A stretch of 64,000 bases of DNA from Aurantiochytrium sp. KH105 (GCA_003116975.1 BGKB01000030.1:313399-377398); one strand, 5' to 3'; counted from the stretch's first letter, positions 51,101-61,276 are shown. Numbers and translations are program-made. The notes: a model not told the origin generated them from the letters alone.

Positions 51101-51655
51101 ACTTCGGAGGTATCGCCACTGCCCATTGTTATGTTTGGCGAAGCCGCACTGGAGGACGAAGGTGTGACGGTAAGCTCACTCAAGGCTGTTTCTTCCTCGA
51201 CGGTGCGAGCTGCGAGTGCGGACCAAAAGGAAGCAGCTCGTTTGGTGCGGGAGATGATCGTCGCAAATGGGGGTTCGGTCCCGCTCGCATGGATGAGTCG
51301 GACTCTGCGTTCCGCGCGTCCAGACTTGAAATTAGCCATGGGTAAAGTGCGTTCTTTTCTGCCAACCCACGGATTTGAAGTGGAGAAGGTTGACGGGTCA
51401 TTTATGGTGACTGTTCAGAACAAGACTGCGCAGGAAAAGCGAATCATCAAGCTACAGGATTGGGTGTACTTTGGTTGCGAGGACCCTGAGCTACCTCGGC
51501 TCATCTCGGACTGCCGCTGGGCGGTGGACCGCGTGCTGCAGCGTGCGATGGGCCATCAGGAAAAGGCTTTGCCTTCGCAAGATGCCTTTATTGATGCTCT
51601 CTGTCGAGCTTTTACTGCCAACGAAGCCATTGCGTACGATGACTTTGATGACTGA
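48197..51655 (+). CDS. DEAH/RHA-family RNA helicase, DHX36/DHX57-like
   Basis: The frame is open from 47852, but the ATG at 48197 (context GCAACCATGC) starts an RGG/GGR-rich N-terminus directly, so the protein is taken as 1,152 residues. Motifs: I GATGCGKTT (about 275), Ia TQPRRISA, II DEVH (about 375), III SAT (about 406), V ATNIAESSITID and VI QRRGRAGR (about 660). HA2/winged-helix and OB-fold domains follow, the last ending with IIKLQDWVYFGC. DEVH and the Gly/Arg-rich N-terminus match DHX36/DHX57/DHX29-type helicases, which unwind structured RNA (including G-quadruplexes in DHX36). Between the OB-fold halves is an extra segment of about 65 residues (1012-1077) with a winged-helix look. Linker sequence (SRRRKPPQRRARRSRVDD) splits RecA1 and RecA2. 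Confidence 0.92.
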   Translation: MQRGGGRGGGRGGGRQRGRGRGRGGGGGGGPRRPDRGGRDAHFGAAAEPGRGWRGGGGRGRYDWRKHLPEGHPQRNGDGVYRDSTGRAVDKETWHQEKRMKSLNALANLGIDATKRPTAPSPDINSNDVGLSQEASAPAAPANMTTTTGATTTTGQRKGLAVNTRLVDQEPESLILPPTCKRELSEAIAALKRSAAEEEPLPSGPGRRAHKVQRTGQGFVGESSSSGIVSVEDLVRNAAKPHPGLAAFRQGLPVYRSRKEIVETVREHQITVISGATGCGKTTQVPQFLLDDFWARGEHCNIVCTQPRRISAIGVSERVAKERGENVGTGTVGYQIRLERRANEHTRMLFCTTGLLLRRLQVDPSLDDVTHIILDEVHERSIDSDFLIVILRDLLARRKDLRVVLMSATLDADMFAKYFETAFESKVPVLHIPGRTFPVEALYLEDAVEATGCTDLSAEGSSGSRRRKPPQRRARRSRVDDGESAAAESDLQQQRYVALKRSLERDGMYSSGTVRAVLENFNEEEIPLQLVGQLLTHIDEAHPMDESEGHAVLIFLPGWEDIRKLHDQLEFLNASHHRWALFPLHGAMGTAQQRGIFAPPPAGKRKVILATNIAESSITIDDVSFVIDSCKHKEKTYDPVANISCLLPTWVSRASALQRRGRAGRVRAGKCWHLVPRLHVEDNFAEHALPEMVRTPLEELCLQVRALEVAPKRKGGLLWFLNRALTPPAEQSLVNAIDLLNRIGALTREDEALTALGRCLATLPVGPQIGKSLIMGCVLGCLEPILTLTAILSQRTIFVAPLQSKEAADKAKAAFANGYPSDHMAMLNAYMQWEDAEKHRQGKDFAWRNFLNHNQLLMARDIREQYLTLLRDARLVSAGHGSNAIDARLNRNANEWAVVKACLLAGLYPHVGRLDIKRRRALIFIKGLPTVKAHPGSVNAKTQGAEWQHRWVAFHDKVMTAGGVFLYDTSEVSPLPIVMFGEAALEDEGVTVSSLKAVSSSTVRAASADQKEAARLVREMIVANGGSVPLAWMSRTLRSARPDLKLAMGKVRSFLPTHGFEVEKVDGSFMVTVQNKTAQEKRIIKLQDWVYFGCEDPELPRLISDCRWAVDRVLQRAMGHQEKALPSQDAFIDALCRAFTANEAIAYDDFDD

Positions 51656-51919
51656 TGAGAGAAGAGAGGTCTCCCTTCTTTCTTCCCCAGTAGGGCCTAG
51701 TGAAAGTATAAGCGTGCGAGGCACGTTGGAAAAGGAGAAAAGATAAATAAAAAAAGAGATGGAGAGTGTCTCTTACTTTCAAATTGGTGTTTCTCCGACT
51801 CGAACAATGAATGAGTAATAAAGAAAGAATCTATTTTCGTTCTTGGTGATTTCTTTGCAAGCAAGAGAAGAAGGGGACAATTGGAAGGGAGAGGACACCG
51901 ATGGTCTCGCACCCTTGAC
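51656..51919. other. Tail-to-tail intergenic gap
   Basis: 264 bases between the helicase and ornithine carbamoyltransferase stops. AT-rich, with an AATAAA-type sequence near 51745 that could serve as helicase poly(A) signal. Confidence 0.55.
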
Positions 51920-53014
51920 TTAGAGGGTGACACCAAGCTGCGTGGCCATGACGGCCATGACCGTGTACATGCGAGCCTCTGCCTCGTCGAAAACGACGGA
52001 GCGGTCAGAGTAAAAGACCTCGTCGGAGACCTCCTCCGGGTGGCGCGGGAGACAGTGCATGAAGATCCAGTCATCGGCAGCGCCACCCTTGGACATGAGC
52101 TCCGAGTTGACCTCGTAGCCCTCGAAGGCCTTGATGCGCTTGGCGGCCTCCTCCTCCTGGCCCATGCTAACCCAGGTGTCGGTGACGACAATGTTGCACC
52201 CGGCAACGCCCTCGATAGGGTCTGCGCCAACCCAGATGTCAGTGCCAAACTTTTGTGCAAGGGCCTCGGTGTCCTTCATGATGCCAGCGTCCGGGCGGTA
52301 GCCCTCGGGCGTGCAGATGCGAAGGTTGACACCCATGGGCGGGGCAGCAAGCATGAGATCGTGAAGGACGTTGTTTCCGTCGCCGACCCAGGCCAAGGTC
52401 TTGCCCTTGACATTCTCGGGACCAAAGCGCTCCTGGATGGTCATGAAGTCCGCGAGGGTCTGCAGGGGATGGTGCATGTCGCTGAGAGCATTGATGACGG
52501 GAACGGTGGCGTGCTCAGCGAGCTCGTGCACGGTGTCGTGGCCGAATACGCGCGCGAGAATGAGCGAGTTGAAGCGGGAGAGCACCAGGGCGGAGTCCTT
52601 GATGGTCTCGTTGACGCCAAGCTGGACGTCCTGCGAGGAGAGGAAGAGCGGGGAACCGCCGAGGAGGTTCATGCCGGTCTCGGTGGAGACGCGGGTGCGG
52701 GTGCTGCGCTTTTGAAAGATGCAGGCCACGGACTTGCCATGGAGGGCCTGGGGCACCTTTTCGGCCTTGACGAGATCCTTGAGGTGCCTCGAAAAGGCGA
52801 GGATGGCCTCGAGTTCCTCCTTGGAGTAGTCATCGATGCGCATCAGATGGCGACCCTTGACGCCCTCGAGGGTCTTGCGGTGTTCCTGCGTGTACTCGGC
52901 GGGGCCGCTCGTGGAAAACGCGCGCCACGCGAGCCGCGTCGTCGTCGTCTTCGTCGCCGCCGCCTGTGCGGGCCGCGTCGCCTTGGCGAGCGCCTGGATA
53001 CCTTGCATCATCAT
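51920..53014 (-). CDS. OTC: Ornithine carbamoyltransferase, mitochondrial
   Basis: 364 residues, one exon. Converts ornithine and carbamoyl phosphate to citrulline in arginine/urea-cycle metabolism. The first 35 residues lack acids and are rich in Arg, Ala, Thr and Ser (RPAQAAATKTTTTRLAWRAF), as in a mitochondrial targeting peptide. Carbamoyl-phosphate loop STRTR is at 104-108, HPLQ at 182-185, the ornithine-side motif DTWVSMGQE at 279-287 and HCLPR at 320-324 with the catalytic Cys. The residue before KRSTRTR is Gln where Glu is usual (F-E-K to F-Q-K). The length is normal. The start MMMQG offers three adjacent ATGs; any is possible. Confidence 0.97.
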   Translation of the reverse strand: MMMQGIQALAKATRPAQAAATKTTTTRLAWRAFSTSGPAEYTQEHRKTLEGVKGRHLMRIDDYSKEELEAILAFSRHLKDLVKAEKVPQALHGKSVACIFQKRSTRTRVSTETGMNLLGGSPLFLSSQDVQLGVNETIKDSALVLSRFNSLILARVFGHDTVHELAEHATVPVINALSDMHHPLQTLADFMTIQERFGPENVKGKTLAWVGDGNNVLHDLMLAAPPMGVNLRICTPEGYRPDAGIMKDTEALAQKFGTDIWVGADPIEGVAGCNIVVTDTWVSMGQEEEAAKRIKAFEGYEVNSELMSKGGAADDWIFMHCLPRHPEEVSDEVFYSDRSVVFDEAEARMYTVMAVMATQLGVTL

Positions 53015-53095
53015 CTTCTTGTCTCGACCGTGTGCGCCGCGCGCTCCCTGCCCGTCGCTCTAGCTCGCTCTGGCCCCGTCTGCGCTGTCCGTCCG

Positions 53096-53096
53096 T

Positions 53097-53131
<35 letters not shown>

Positions 53132-53132
53132 C
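53096..53132. repeat. (CTGC)n tetranucleotide tract
   Basis: About nine copies of CTGC, about 85 bases upstream of the OTC start. Confidence 0.9.
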
Positions 53133-53408
53133 GCTCTCTGCCTGCCGCTGTCGGAGGCCTGGCGGGCGAATGCGTCGAAAGCGGTCTGCTCTGCACAAAC
53201 CTGCCGCCGCCTCGCCTTGCACTGCGCTGCACATTACATCCGCCCTCCTTGCTTCCACCCGCCTCTCCCCCTCCCTCTCCTTCGCTCGCCGGCCTAGCAC
53301 GCACGCCGCGGCAACGTGCCGCGCTGCACAACAACTCGTGCTCCTTCCTCCTCGCATTCCTTCCTTCCTTCCTTCCTTCTCCTCTCCTGCACTGCACTGC
53401 TCCGCTCC

Positions 53409-53462
53409 GCTCTGCTCTGCTCTGCTCTGCTCTGCTCTGCTCGCCTCGCCTCGCCTCGCCTC
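53409..53462. repeat. (CTCTG)n then (CTCGC)n pentanucleotide tracts
   Basis: About six CTCTG units are followed by four CTCGC units. Reading the other strand, the first unit equals the GCAGA array near 30.1 kb. Confidence 0.9.
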
Positions 53463-53737
53463 TCCGCGCGCTCGCGTCGCGTTCCGGGCGCGCGAGCGGA
53501 GAAGCCTCGGCGGCGCCGCGCATCCTCGCAGCCGCAGAGATGGGGAGCGAGATCGACCATTAGATCAGGTTACTACAGTGTTAGTTAGATCACAGTTGGA
53601 TACAAACCAGTAGATACTGCGCTATGCATGGCGCCAGATCAGAAGGCGCCTTGCTCTTGATAGGAGGCCGGGCCCAGCATGCGCGCATTAGTTGCACCAG
53701 AGACGCAACGCGGGGGGCTTGGGAGCGCGCGGCGACC

Positions 53738-53838
53738 ATGTCTGCGAACGACCTGGAGGCGCTGCTGGACTACGAGGAGGACGAGGACGAGCAGCAGGAG
53801 CGGCAGCCGCAGCAGAAGCAGGAGCGGCAGCCGCAGCC

Positions 53839-53883
<45 letters not shown>

Positions 53884-55102
53884 GGAGGAGCCAAAACTCG
53901 AGGCCCCGGCCGCGTCTGCGCAGGCGTCGGCGTCTGCGGCGCGAGGCGAGGAGGGCGCAGGCGCGGGCGCAGGCGCGGACGCAGGCGCTGCGCTGCGCGC
54001 CAAGCTGCTGGCGAAGAAGCAGCGCGCGGAAGAAGCAGAAGCCAAGCACACCTCGTCGCCGTCCTCGCTCGCAGGCCTGGCAGACGCCGTGGCAAACGCG
54101 CGCAAACGCGCGGCAGAGAAGGGAGACGCGCGCGCGGACGCGGGTGGAGAACAGCACGCAGACCGAGCAGATGCGGACGAAAACAAGCCTCTCCCAGCGG
54201 TGGCGGTCATGGCCTCGGCAGCGCGGGCTCGAGCTGCGAAAGCAGCCTCAGCAACGCTGTACGTGACCCACATTCCTCGGGAGCAGTTCGAGGAGGAGAA
54301 GCTACGGTCTCACTTTGCAAGGTACGGCGCCGTGTCCAAAATAGACTTTCTTACGGAGGACTCGTGTCTGATAGTCTTCGAAAGCGTGGGCTCGGCCGGC
54401 AAGGCGTTCGTGAACCGCGCTCCGGTCTTTAAGAATCCAGCGATCCGCGTCTTCCGGGTCCCAGACCACGAGGTCGCGGACCGAGCGAAGGCCTTGGCCT
54501 CGGCAGTGGCCAGTCCCAATCGCAAAGTTGTGGCGGCATCGAAGCCAAGTGAGGGCACCGCGGGCATGAAGAAGGCCGGGGAGACGAGCGGCGCGGATGC
54601 AGGCCAAAAGGCTGCAGCATCGTCAGAAGCCAGAACAGCCGTGGATGAGGACGATTTGTACGGAAATATCAGTATGAGCGGTGGCCCTGCGGAGAGCGGA
54701 AATCTTGCAGGCTCAAATTCGGCTGCAGACGCAGCAGGGTCAGGACGGCGGCCCGAGAAGCGAACGTGGAGTCGGGCAGGGTTGGCAAACATGAACGACC
54801 CCGGTGTGATTCGAGCGAAAATAAAGGAGAAGCAGGCGATGAAGCAGCTTGGTGCTGCGAGAGAGCAAGTGACGACCTTGATGCAAGATTTGGACAAACA
54901 AAAGCAGCAGTTCAAGATGATGGGAACAGATGCCAAGACGATTGGAAAAGGTCTTCGAGCGGAACTCATGTCAAACATTAGTCTCCTCATGGCACAGTTA
55001 CGACACGCAAAAGCCTCGATTGAGAACGCCAAGGCCGGGGTGACCAGGGCGAAAAAGGATGTTGAAACAGCAGTCGAGGCGTCCAAGGCAGGATCATCGT
55101 GA
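53738..55102 (+). CDS. RRM-domain RNA-binding protein with poly-Q and C-terminal coiled coil (RBM26/27-like)
   Basis: The frame is open from 53624; I choose the ATG at 53738 (context GCGACCATGT), which begins MSANDLEALLDYEEDEDE, giving 454 residues. Q35-Q48 is encoded by a pure CAG run. An Ala/Gly/Ala-Gln-rich segment follows. A divergent RRM spans about 173-245: RNP2-like LYVTHI, then HFARYGAVSKIDFLTEDSCLIVF. The segment KRTWSRAGLANMNDPGVIRAKIKEKQ and a coiled coil (about 370-445) end the protein. RRM position and coiled coil recall RBM26/RBM27 nuclear RNA-decay factors, but the CCCH finger of those proteins is not seen, so this is only a tentative likeness. It probably binds RNA in the nucleus. 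Confidence 0.75.
53840..53881 (+). repeat. Coding (CAG)14 repeat
   Basis: Fourteen uninterrupted CAG codons encode poly-Q in the RRM protein. Pure CAG is more prone to length change than the mixed CAG/CAA used in the convergent Q-rich neighbour. Confidence 0.9.
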
Positions 55103-55261
55103 TGTGATGTAGGTATAGAAACAAAAGATTATGTAGGTCAACAGGCCGGACGAGTTTTCCTTGGTTGTAGTGTTTGTCATGATGCTGAACAATGGTAGAA
55201 ATCCAAAATTGTAAAAAAGAGTAGAAAATGTAAATCACGAGGTCAAACAAAAGAGCGCGCG
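55103..55261. other. Tail-to-tail intergenic gap
   Basis: 159 bases between the stops of the RRM gene and the Q/N-rich gene. AT-rich 3' flanking sequence only. Confidence 0.6.
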
Positions 55262-56283
55262 CTAAGACTTGCCACCGCGTTTGCGCATGCGCCCAGAATC
55301 ATTCATATCTCCATGCTGTCGTTTTGTCTGTCCGAACGATGATGCCGTTGATGGGTTTAGGTTTCCGTAGCCTCCTTGCGCCTGTGACCAATTTTTGAAA
55401 TCAAAATTCTGACCTTGAAGCATGCCCAAGTTCTGCTGCTGGGGGGCGAGCATTGGAGAGGATAAGAGGTTGTTCTGCATCGGCTGCTGCTGTTGTTGCG
55501 AGGAGTGCTGGTTTGGGTCTTGTTGTTGTTGTTGTTGTTGTAAGATCTGTTGAAAAGGCACCTGCATGCTGGAGAGCTGAGAGGATCCCTGTGTGTTGGT
55601 ATTGCTGAATTGGCTGTTGGAAATATCGTTGGAATTCGGCTGCTGCTGCTGCTGCTGCTGCGGCGGCATTCCAGCAAATTGTTGCATGGAGGAAAAATGA
55701 CCAGCGAGATGGTTGGGCTGTTGCTGCTGCTGCTGCTGGGCCGCTTGTATAATTGACGAGAGTCCTGAAGAGCCCATCACTCCCTGAGGCTGCTGCTGCG
55801 GTTGTTGTTGCTGCGGTTGTTGTTGCTGCTGATCCTGCTGTCGAGCTGCGCGAAGAATGAGATTCGCAGGAAAACCTGAGTTTTGGGTCAGGTCGTTCTT
55901 TGACTGTGACGTATTTTGCATGGACGATGAAAATGACGCCTGCACACCAGCCCGCAATGCATCGATCGCGGATTGCTGATTATTTGTGTTATTCCTGTCG
56001 TTGTTGTTGTTGTTGTTATTGTTGCTGGGGCCACTGGTATTGCTTCCGCTGCTGGCATGGCGCTGCGGTTGCAGATACACTGTCTGGTAGCCACTCCCCA
56101 TGGATACCTGAACGGGTACAAGCTGTTGTTGTTGTTGGTTGCCATTGTTGCTGCTCTGTGCCTGGGCCTGGGACACGGGCGCCCACTGCCATTGTTCAGG
56201 CCCCACTTGCACAGGAACAAAGTTCTGGTTCGAAGGATTCTGTGAGAGCATGGTGGACATTGGATTTGACACGGATGGCCACA

Positions 56284-56317
<34 letters not shown>

Positions 56318-57853
56318 TGACGGATCTGAAGACATCAACGGGCCTTGCTGTTGCTGTTGCTGCTGCTGTTGCTGTTGCTGCTGCTGCTGCTGCTGCATAT
56401 GATGATGATGCCGCTCTTGCGTGCCCGAGACAGGCGGATGAGATCCCGAGACGGATGAGTCGCGTTGGTCACGTGGCCGACGCTGCTGATTTGCGGCGGA
56501 TACCTCGGGCGCGTTGTTCTGGGCCGCAGAGTTGCTGCTCTCGCCGGAGTTGCCACTCATAGGCCCCGACTGCGCGCTACTGGCGTCCGATTCCGCGCCG
56601 TTGCCTGCACGATCGCCAGAGCTTGACCCGGACCCTGATCCGTTTGCGGCTTCGTCGTCATCATCTTCGTTCTCATCATCCTTGCGTTTCCTCGTCTGAG
56701 ATTTCGAACGCGAGGACTTGACCTTTTTGGAGTCACCCCTTTGCTTCGAGGAGTGACGGGCATCGTCTCGAGAAGAGTCGGACCCGGAGTTGCTTCCAGA
56801 AGAGGATTGCTCGCTGCTGTCACTATCGGAATGGCGCTTGTTCTTGGCTCTTGAGGCCCCTTCAAGAGACCGCTGGCGAGCTGCGTTCGATTCTGCGTTT
56901 GTGCCCCAGTAATGTAGAAACCGTGGAGAGTCCTGCACGACCATGCGGCGTAGACTGGACTTTGTGGGGTTCATGGTAATGTCGTTTCGCGCAACGAGAG
57001 CAAAAATGTATCCTTCAAGACGGTACGTGAGGCGTGTGGCTTCGTCAAGATTCCGAGACTTTGTTTTTCGCGGCAAGGCCTGCATTTTGCGGGCGACAAA
57101 GCCGCGGAGGGGATCTCGCGTGGACCACCATACGACGCCTTGGCCAAAGTCTTTGTACTTGACACTAAGTTCTCGTCCTCTGCCTTTTGTTGCGGGATTT
57201 CGATCACGCGTGCGGAGTCCGAGAATATAAAAGGATTTGGGACTGAAGCCATCGAAGGCATCCGTAGGGACGAGAATGGGAGAGGCTGTCGTGCGCACGG
57301 GTATGTCGTACCTAAAAATGCCTCTGTGTGCGTCGGCGAGGAACTGAACGATGTCGTCGTTGCTCATCTGACTGGTCATGCTACTATCTGAGGCCTGAAA
57401 GTGTTGTGGAGCTTGCTGAAGCGTTTGCAACTGAGGCTGGCCGCCTTGCTGGATGAAGGAGAGGGGTATTCTAGACATGTCCATGGTCCCGATTTGCATG
57501 CCTGCCGGCTGTCCCCCCGTTGCGGCGGAGGACCCGAGGCCGGCGGCGGCAAGGGTGTACATGTCCTGCTGTGAGAACTGCTGCTGGGGTTGTTGCTGTG
57601 TATGAATTTGCTGCTGAAAAGGTAACTGCGCCATGAGCTGCATCCCATGCTGCTGTTGCTGCTGCTGCTGCTGTTGATGTGGCTGTTGTTGCTGCTGCTG
57701 AGGTATTGAGCCCATCATTGTGAACGGCATGCCGCCCATCCCCATGGACTGCGGCTGCATCAACTGTTGCTGCATGTGTTGTGGTTGCTGCGGCTGCTGC
57801 TGCTGCTGTTGTTGCTGCTGCATCAGTTGCGCATCGTTGACGTTTTGGTTCAT
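55262..57853 (-). CDS. Q/N-rich low-complexity protein with a unique central domain
   Basis: 863 residues, one exon. The N-terminal 160 residues and C-terminal 350 residues consist largely of Gln runs, with Asn runs (N8-N10) and a His run before Q in the middle. Residues about 165-315 are of normal complexity and form the only folded-looking part: SNDDIVQFLADAHRGIFRYDI, then FYILGLRTRDRNP, KDFGQGVVWWSTRDPLRGF, YIFALVARNDITMNP and DSPRFLHYWG. A basic/serine/aspartate stretch (RAKNKRHSDSDSSEQSS, KKVKSSRSKSQTRKRK) follows and resembles nuclear localisation signals. The tail ends RMRKRGGKS. I do not recognise the central domain. The composition suits a transcription or RNA-granule scaffold. Gln codons mix CAG and CAA. 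Confidence 0.8.
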
Positions 57854-58973
57854 TGTCTCTTGACTCTGTCTTTTCTTTCTTTCTTCTCTCTCTGGTTTCT
57901 TTCTTTCTTTCTTTCTTTCTTACTCGGGGGCTGCCCTACGTCACTGGGTCAGCCTGCGCAGCAAATCTTATCTCAGCCGTTCTGTGGGAGCGTCTTTGCG
58001 TGCTTCTTCTTCTTTTCTTTCCACTGCGGAACACCACAGTCGAGGCGCGCCGATTAGGCACGGCTAAGTATTCCCCCCCTCCCCTCTTACCCAATGTGGG
58101 CTGCGGAGAAACTGCAGCGACGCGCTGCGGGGCCTCGTTGCGCCAGCGGCGAAGGTCCTTTTCCAGGGCCCGCCTACGTATCCCGCCAGCGCCCCCCTTG
58201 AATACAGAAGAAACGGACGGAGAGGAGCCGAGGCGCAATGTTCAGGGAGGCGAGGCAGCCGAGGAAAAAAAAAAAAACCGCGCCGCGACCCTGTGATGGA
58301 TGGTCGGCCGGTTGGGTATACGCTCGCTCGCTTGCTTGCACGCACGTACGCACGCACGCACGCACGCACGCACGAGGATGCTGCTGTGCGCTGCGCTGTG
58401 CAGACCGCGCCGGTGCAGCTTCCTGGGTGGCCGGCTGCGCGCCTGAGTGGCTGCCTGTTTGTTTGTCTGTCTGTCTCTGTCTGTCTGTCTGTCTAACTGA
58501 CTGTAGAGTCTGCTAAGGGCACCGACGAGCACAAACAGGACGAGTTGGGAAACCAAGCCAGGAAGGAAAGCTAGCGACGCGTCCACAAGACCGCTCTGAG
58601 CAGGGTTTCTTTCGCGCGAGCTTGCGCTTGCGAGCTTGCGTACGACGGACGAAAGAGGTCACCGCGTGAAGTGGGGTCGGGCACCGACGTATGTACGCGC
58701 GCGTCAACCGTAACGCTAGCTTGTCAGGGAAAAAAGAGGAGAGAAAGTGAGATAAGGGAGGAGAGAGAATGAAATTCGATCTTCGACGTCTTCTGTATTT
58801 CTCTCCTTTGATCTCTCGCCGTACTCGCTCGCTCGCTGGACCTGGTCTGCTTCGCTCTGCTCTGTCTCGCTTTCTGTAGCTGCGCTCAGGTCGACGAGGA
58901 TCGCTCGCTCGCTCGCTCGCTCGACGGGTTAGTTTCCGCTCCGAACGAAGGGGTAGCGAGTCGCGGGCGGCTT
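57854..58973. promoter_or_regulatory. Upstream region of the Q/N-rich gene with microsatellites
   Basis: Holds a TTTC tract (57895-57920; GAAA on the transcribed strand of the Q-rich gene), a 13-base poly-A (about 58264-58276), a GCAC tract (58338-58374), a CTGT tract (58457-58494), GCTC tracts (58826, 58901-58923) and mixed sequence. No coding region is supportable. Confidence 0.5.
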
Positions 58974-61276
58974 ATGGCAGGCAGGCAGGCAGGCAGTCCT
59001 GCCAGCTTTTTTGCCGCCTTCCTTGTGCTCCTCCTTGTGCTCCCCTCACCGGTCTCGCGCCTCTCTCCGCCTTTGCACGCCTCGCTCGCTCGCTCGCCCT
59101 CGCGGCGCCCTCGCGGCGCTCAGCGAGCGCGTGCGAGGCGAGGACTCGCTCCGCCAGCCCTCGCAGGACGGGGGCGGCCGCCTCGCCTCGCCTAGCCTCC
59201 CGCCGCGGCAGGGCCCGCGCGGCTCCGCCGGGGCTCTGCGCCCGCCCGCCCGCCCTCCCGGCCTGGCCTGGCCTCGCGCCTGGCCTCGCCGCCTCGCCTC
59301 GCCTCGCCTCGCGCGGAGCGGCCTGGCCTGGCCTGGGCGGGCTCGCGAGCCGCGCGGGCAGGGGACGGGAGGGAGGGAGGGAGGAGGGAGGGAGGGAGGG
59401 AGGCGAGCTCGCCAGGCAGCTGGAGCGAGCTAGCTGGAGCTAGCTGGAGCTCGGTAGCTAGCCGGAGAGGCGAGAAGGGAGGAAAGGAGAGGCCGGCCGG
59501 CCGGCCGGTGAGCGCGCCCGGGTGCCGCGGCGAGGAGAAGGCCTGCCTGCGCGCCGAGCCTGGGCGTGCGGGCGGCCTGCGCGGCGCTTCGGGCTCTGCG
59601 CGTGGCCGCGCTGGCCTGTCCTGTTCTGGCCTGGCCTGGCCTGTCCTCGCTCGCCGAGGAAAGAGGCAGGCAGGCAGGGAGGGCGCCTCGCTCGCCTGCT
59701 TGCTTGCTTTTCCTCTTGCTTTCTTTCTTCTCCAGGCGCGCGCGATGATGCCCCGCGCGCCCGCGCGCCCGCGTGCGCGCTCGCGCCTGCTCGCGCGCTT
59801 GGCCGCGCCTGGAGGCGCGGCCTCCCGCGCGCGCGCGCTGCCGACGCGCCGCCCGCGTGCCTCTCCGCCTGCGCAGCGCCCGCCTCGCCGCGCGGCCGCC
59901 GCTCGCGCGCGATGTTTGGTTTGCCGCCTGCTTGTTTCCGCTTTCCTTTCCGCTTTCTGCTTTCTGCCCGCTGCCTTCGCCTCTTCTTTCTTCCCTTTGG
60001 CCGGGCTTTCCCCAGCTTTCTGGCCTGCCTTCGGCCCTTTCTCGCTTGGCTGCCTGCCTTGCCTTGCCTTGCCTTGCCTGCGCTGCGCTGCGCCGCGCAG
60101 TACGAGCTGCGGCTTTGCTTTCTCCGGCCTGCCCCGCCTGCGCCCCTCCCGGACCTGCACATTTCTGTCTGCGGTCGCTGCCTTTTGGGCTGCTACGCAC
60201 GCCGACTCCGAGGGCCCGCAGCTCCACAGCGCGCCGCCCCCGCACCCGCGCGCTCTGCCCCGCCGCGCCTGCTTCGAAGCTAGCTCCCTTTCGACCCGCA
60301 CCTGCGCTTTCGCGCTCCCCCTCGCGCGACTACCTTCCTGATTGTGCTCGCGCGCGGAATACCGCGCCCTGTGGGATAGTACACCCCGCAGCGCCCGCCC
60401 GGCCCGCGCCTTCCCCCCGCCTCTACGCGGCTCATCGCCCTGCAGCTGGCTGCACGGAGCGCTCGCTCGCCACTCGCAGCAGCACGCACGCACGCGCGCC
60501 CGGCCGCCCACGCAGGCCAGCCTGCTCCCCCAGCGGCCAGCCAGTCAGCCGGCCGGCGCGGCGCCTTTCTCCCAGCAGCAGCATTGGCTGCGAAAAACGT
60601 AGAAAGTCAACGCCGCCTGACGTCCCGACCTTCAGCAAGCCAGCAGGAATAGTAGCAGGCCGGCACGAAAGCAGGTCAACAGCAGTGGCGCAGTGGGGCG
60701 GGGATGAAGGGCGAAGAGTGGAAAAAGAATGGGAGGAGAAGCGCTGGGGTGGTTTTGGGGGGAGGGGAAGGGGGGGGGGGGGGAAGGGGAGAAAGGTCGA
60801 AGATTGTAGAAAAATGAAAAAAACTCATAGAAAAAAAAAGAATGAAAAATCAGACTGAAGGAGTGAGGGGAAGAAAGATTGAGAGGCCGGCCACGGCCAC
60901 GGCTGGTCTGGCTTGGACGCAAAGGCAGGCAGGCAGGTAGGCAGGCAGGTAGGCAACCAGGCAGCCAGGCAGCTAGGCGCTCACAGCGGCGGCCAGCAGC
61001 AGGCAGAGGCCGCTGCTAGCACAGGTCTCGGCTGGAGGCTGTGGCTGGCGCCGGTGTAATCCACCCGCTGCCCCCGGCGCTGGCACTTTCTATCTTGCTA
61101 ACTTAGCCACGGCACGACTGCGGGCTGCCGCAGGTTACCTTCTCACCCATAACTACCTCTACCTTGCTGGTCGGCTGACTGGTGGATGGCTGCATTGTCG
61201 GGTGACTGGCTAGCAGAGTGGAGGGCCTGGCGGCCACTTCAGTGTGGCTGCGGCTATGCGAGCGATAGGTCATAGA
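58974..61276. other. GC-rich gene-free region with G-runs and short repeats
   Basis: Starts with a GCAG tract (58977-58996). Contains many CTCGC, GGCCTGGCCTGG and GCCGGCCGG (59490-59508) clusters, a (GGGA)n array at 59367-59403, alternating CG-rich sequence at 59740-59920, a G14 run at 60770-60783 next to an A-rich stretch, and a GCAG/GTAG tract (60922-60959). Frames up to 439 codons exist on the minus strand but are low-complexity Arg/Ala/Pro runs with no domain. Confidence 0.5.
59367..59403 (+). repeat. (GGGA)n array, G-quadruplex-prone
   Basis: Eight or nine runs of three G separated by one or two bases on the + strand, more than the four needed for an intramolecular G-quadruplex. Confidence 0.85.

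Larger units (their letters stand above)
53015..53737. promoter_or_regulatory. Shared divergent promoter region (OTC / RRM protein) with several tandem repeats
   Basis: 723 bases with four simple-repeat blocks: CTGC tract (53096-53132), TTCC tract (53357-53379), TCTGC array (53409-53440) and CTCGC tract (53441-53462). From about 53550 to 53620 the sequence is AT-richer. No TATA box is obvious. The (TCTGC)n block is the reverse complement of the (GCAGA)n array at 30061-30177. Confidence 0.6.

Noticed and set aside
59192-60511. 439-codon minus-strand open frame
   Set aside because: It is almost entirely Arg/Ala/Gly/Pro/Lys, with no domain or conserved pattern, and overlaps equally long frames on both strands. 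This is expected from GC-rich DNA lacking stops.
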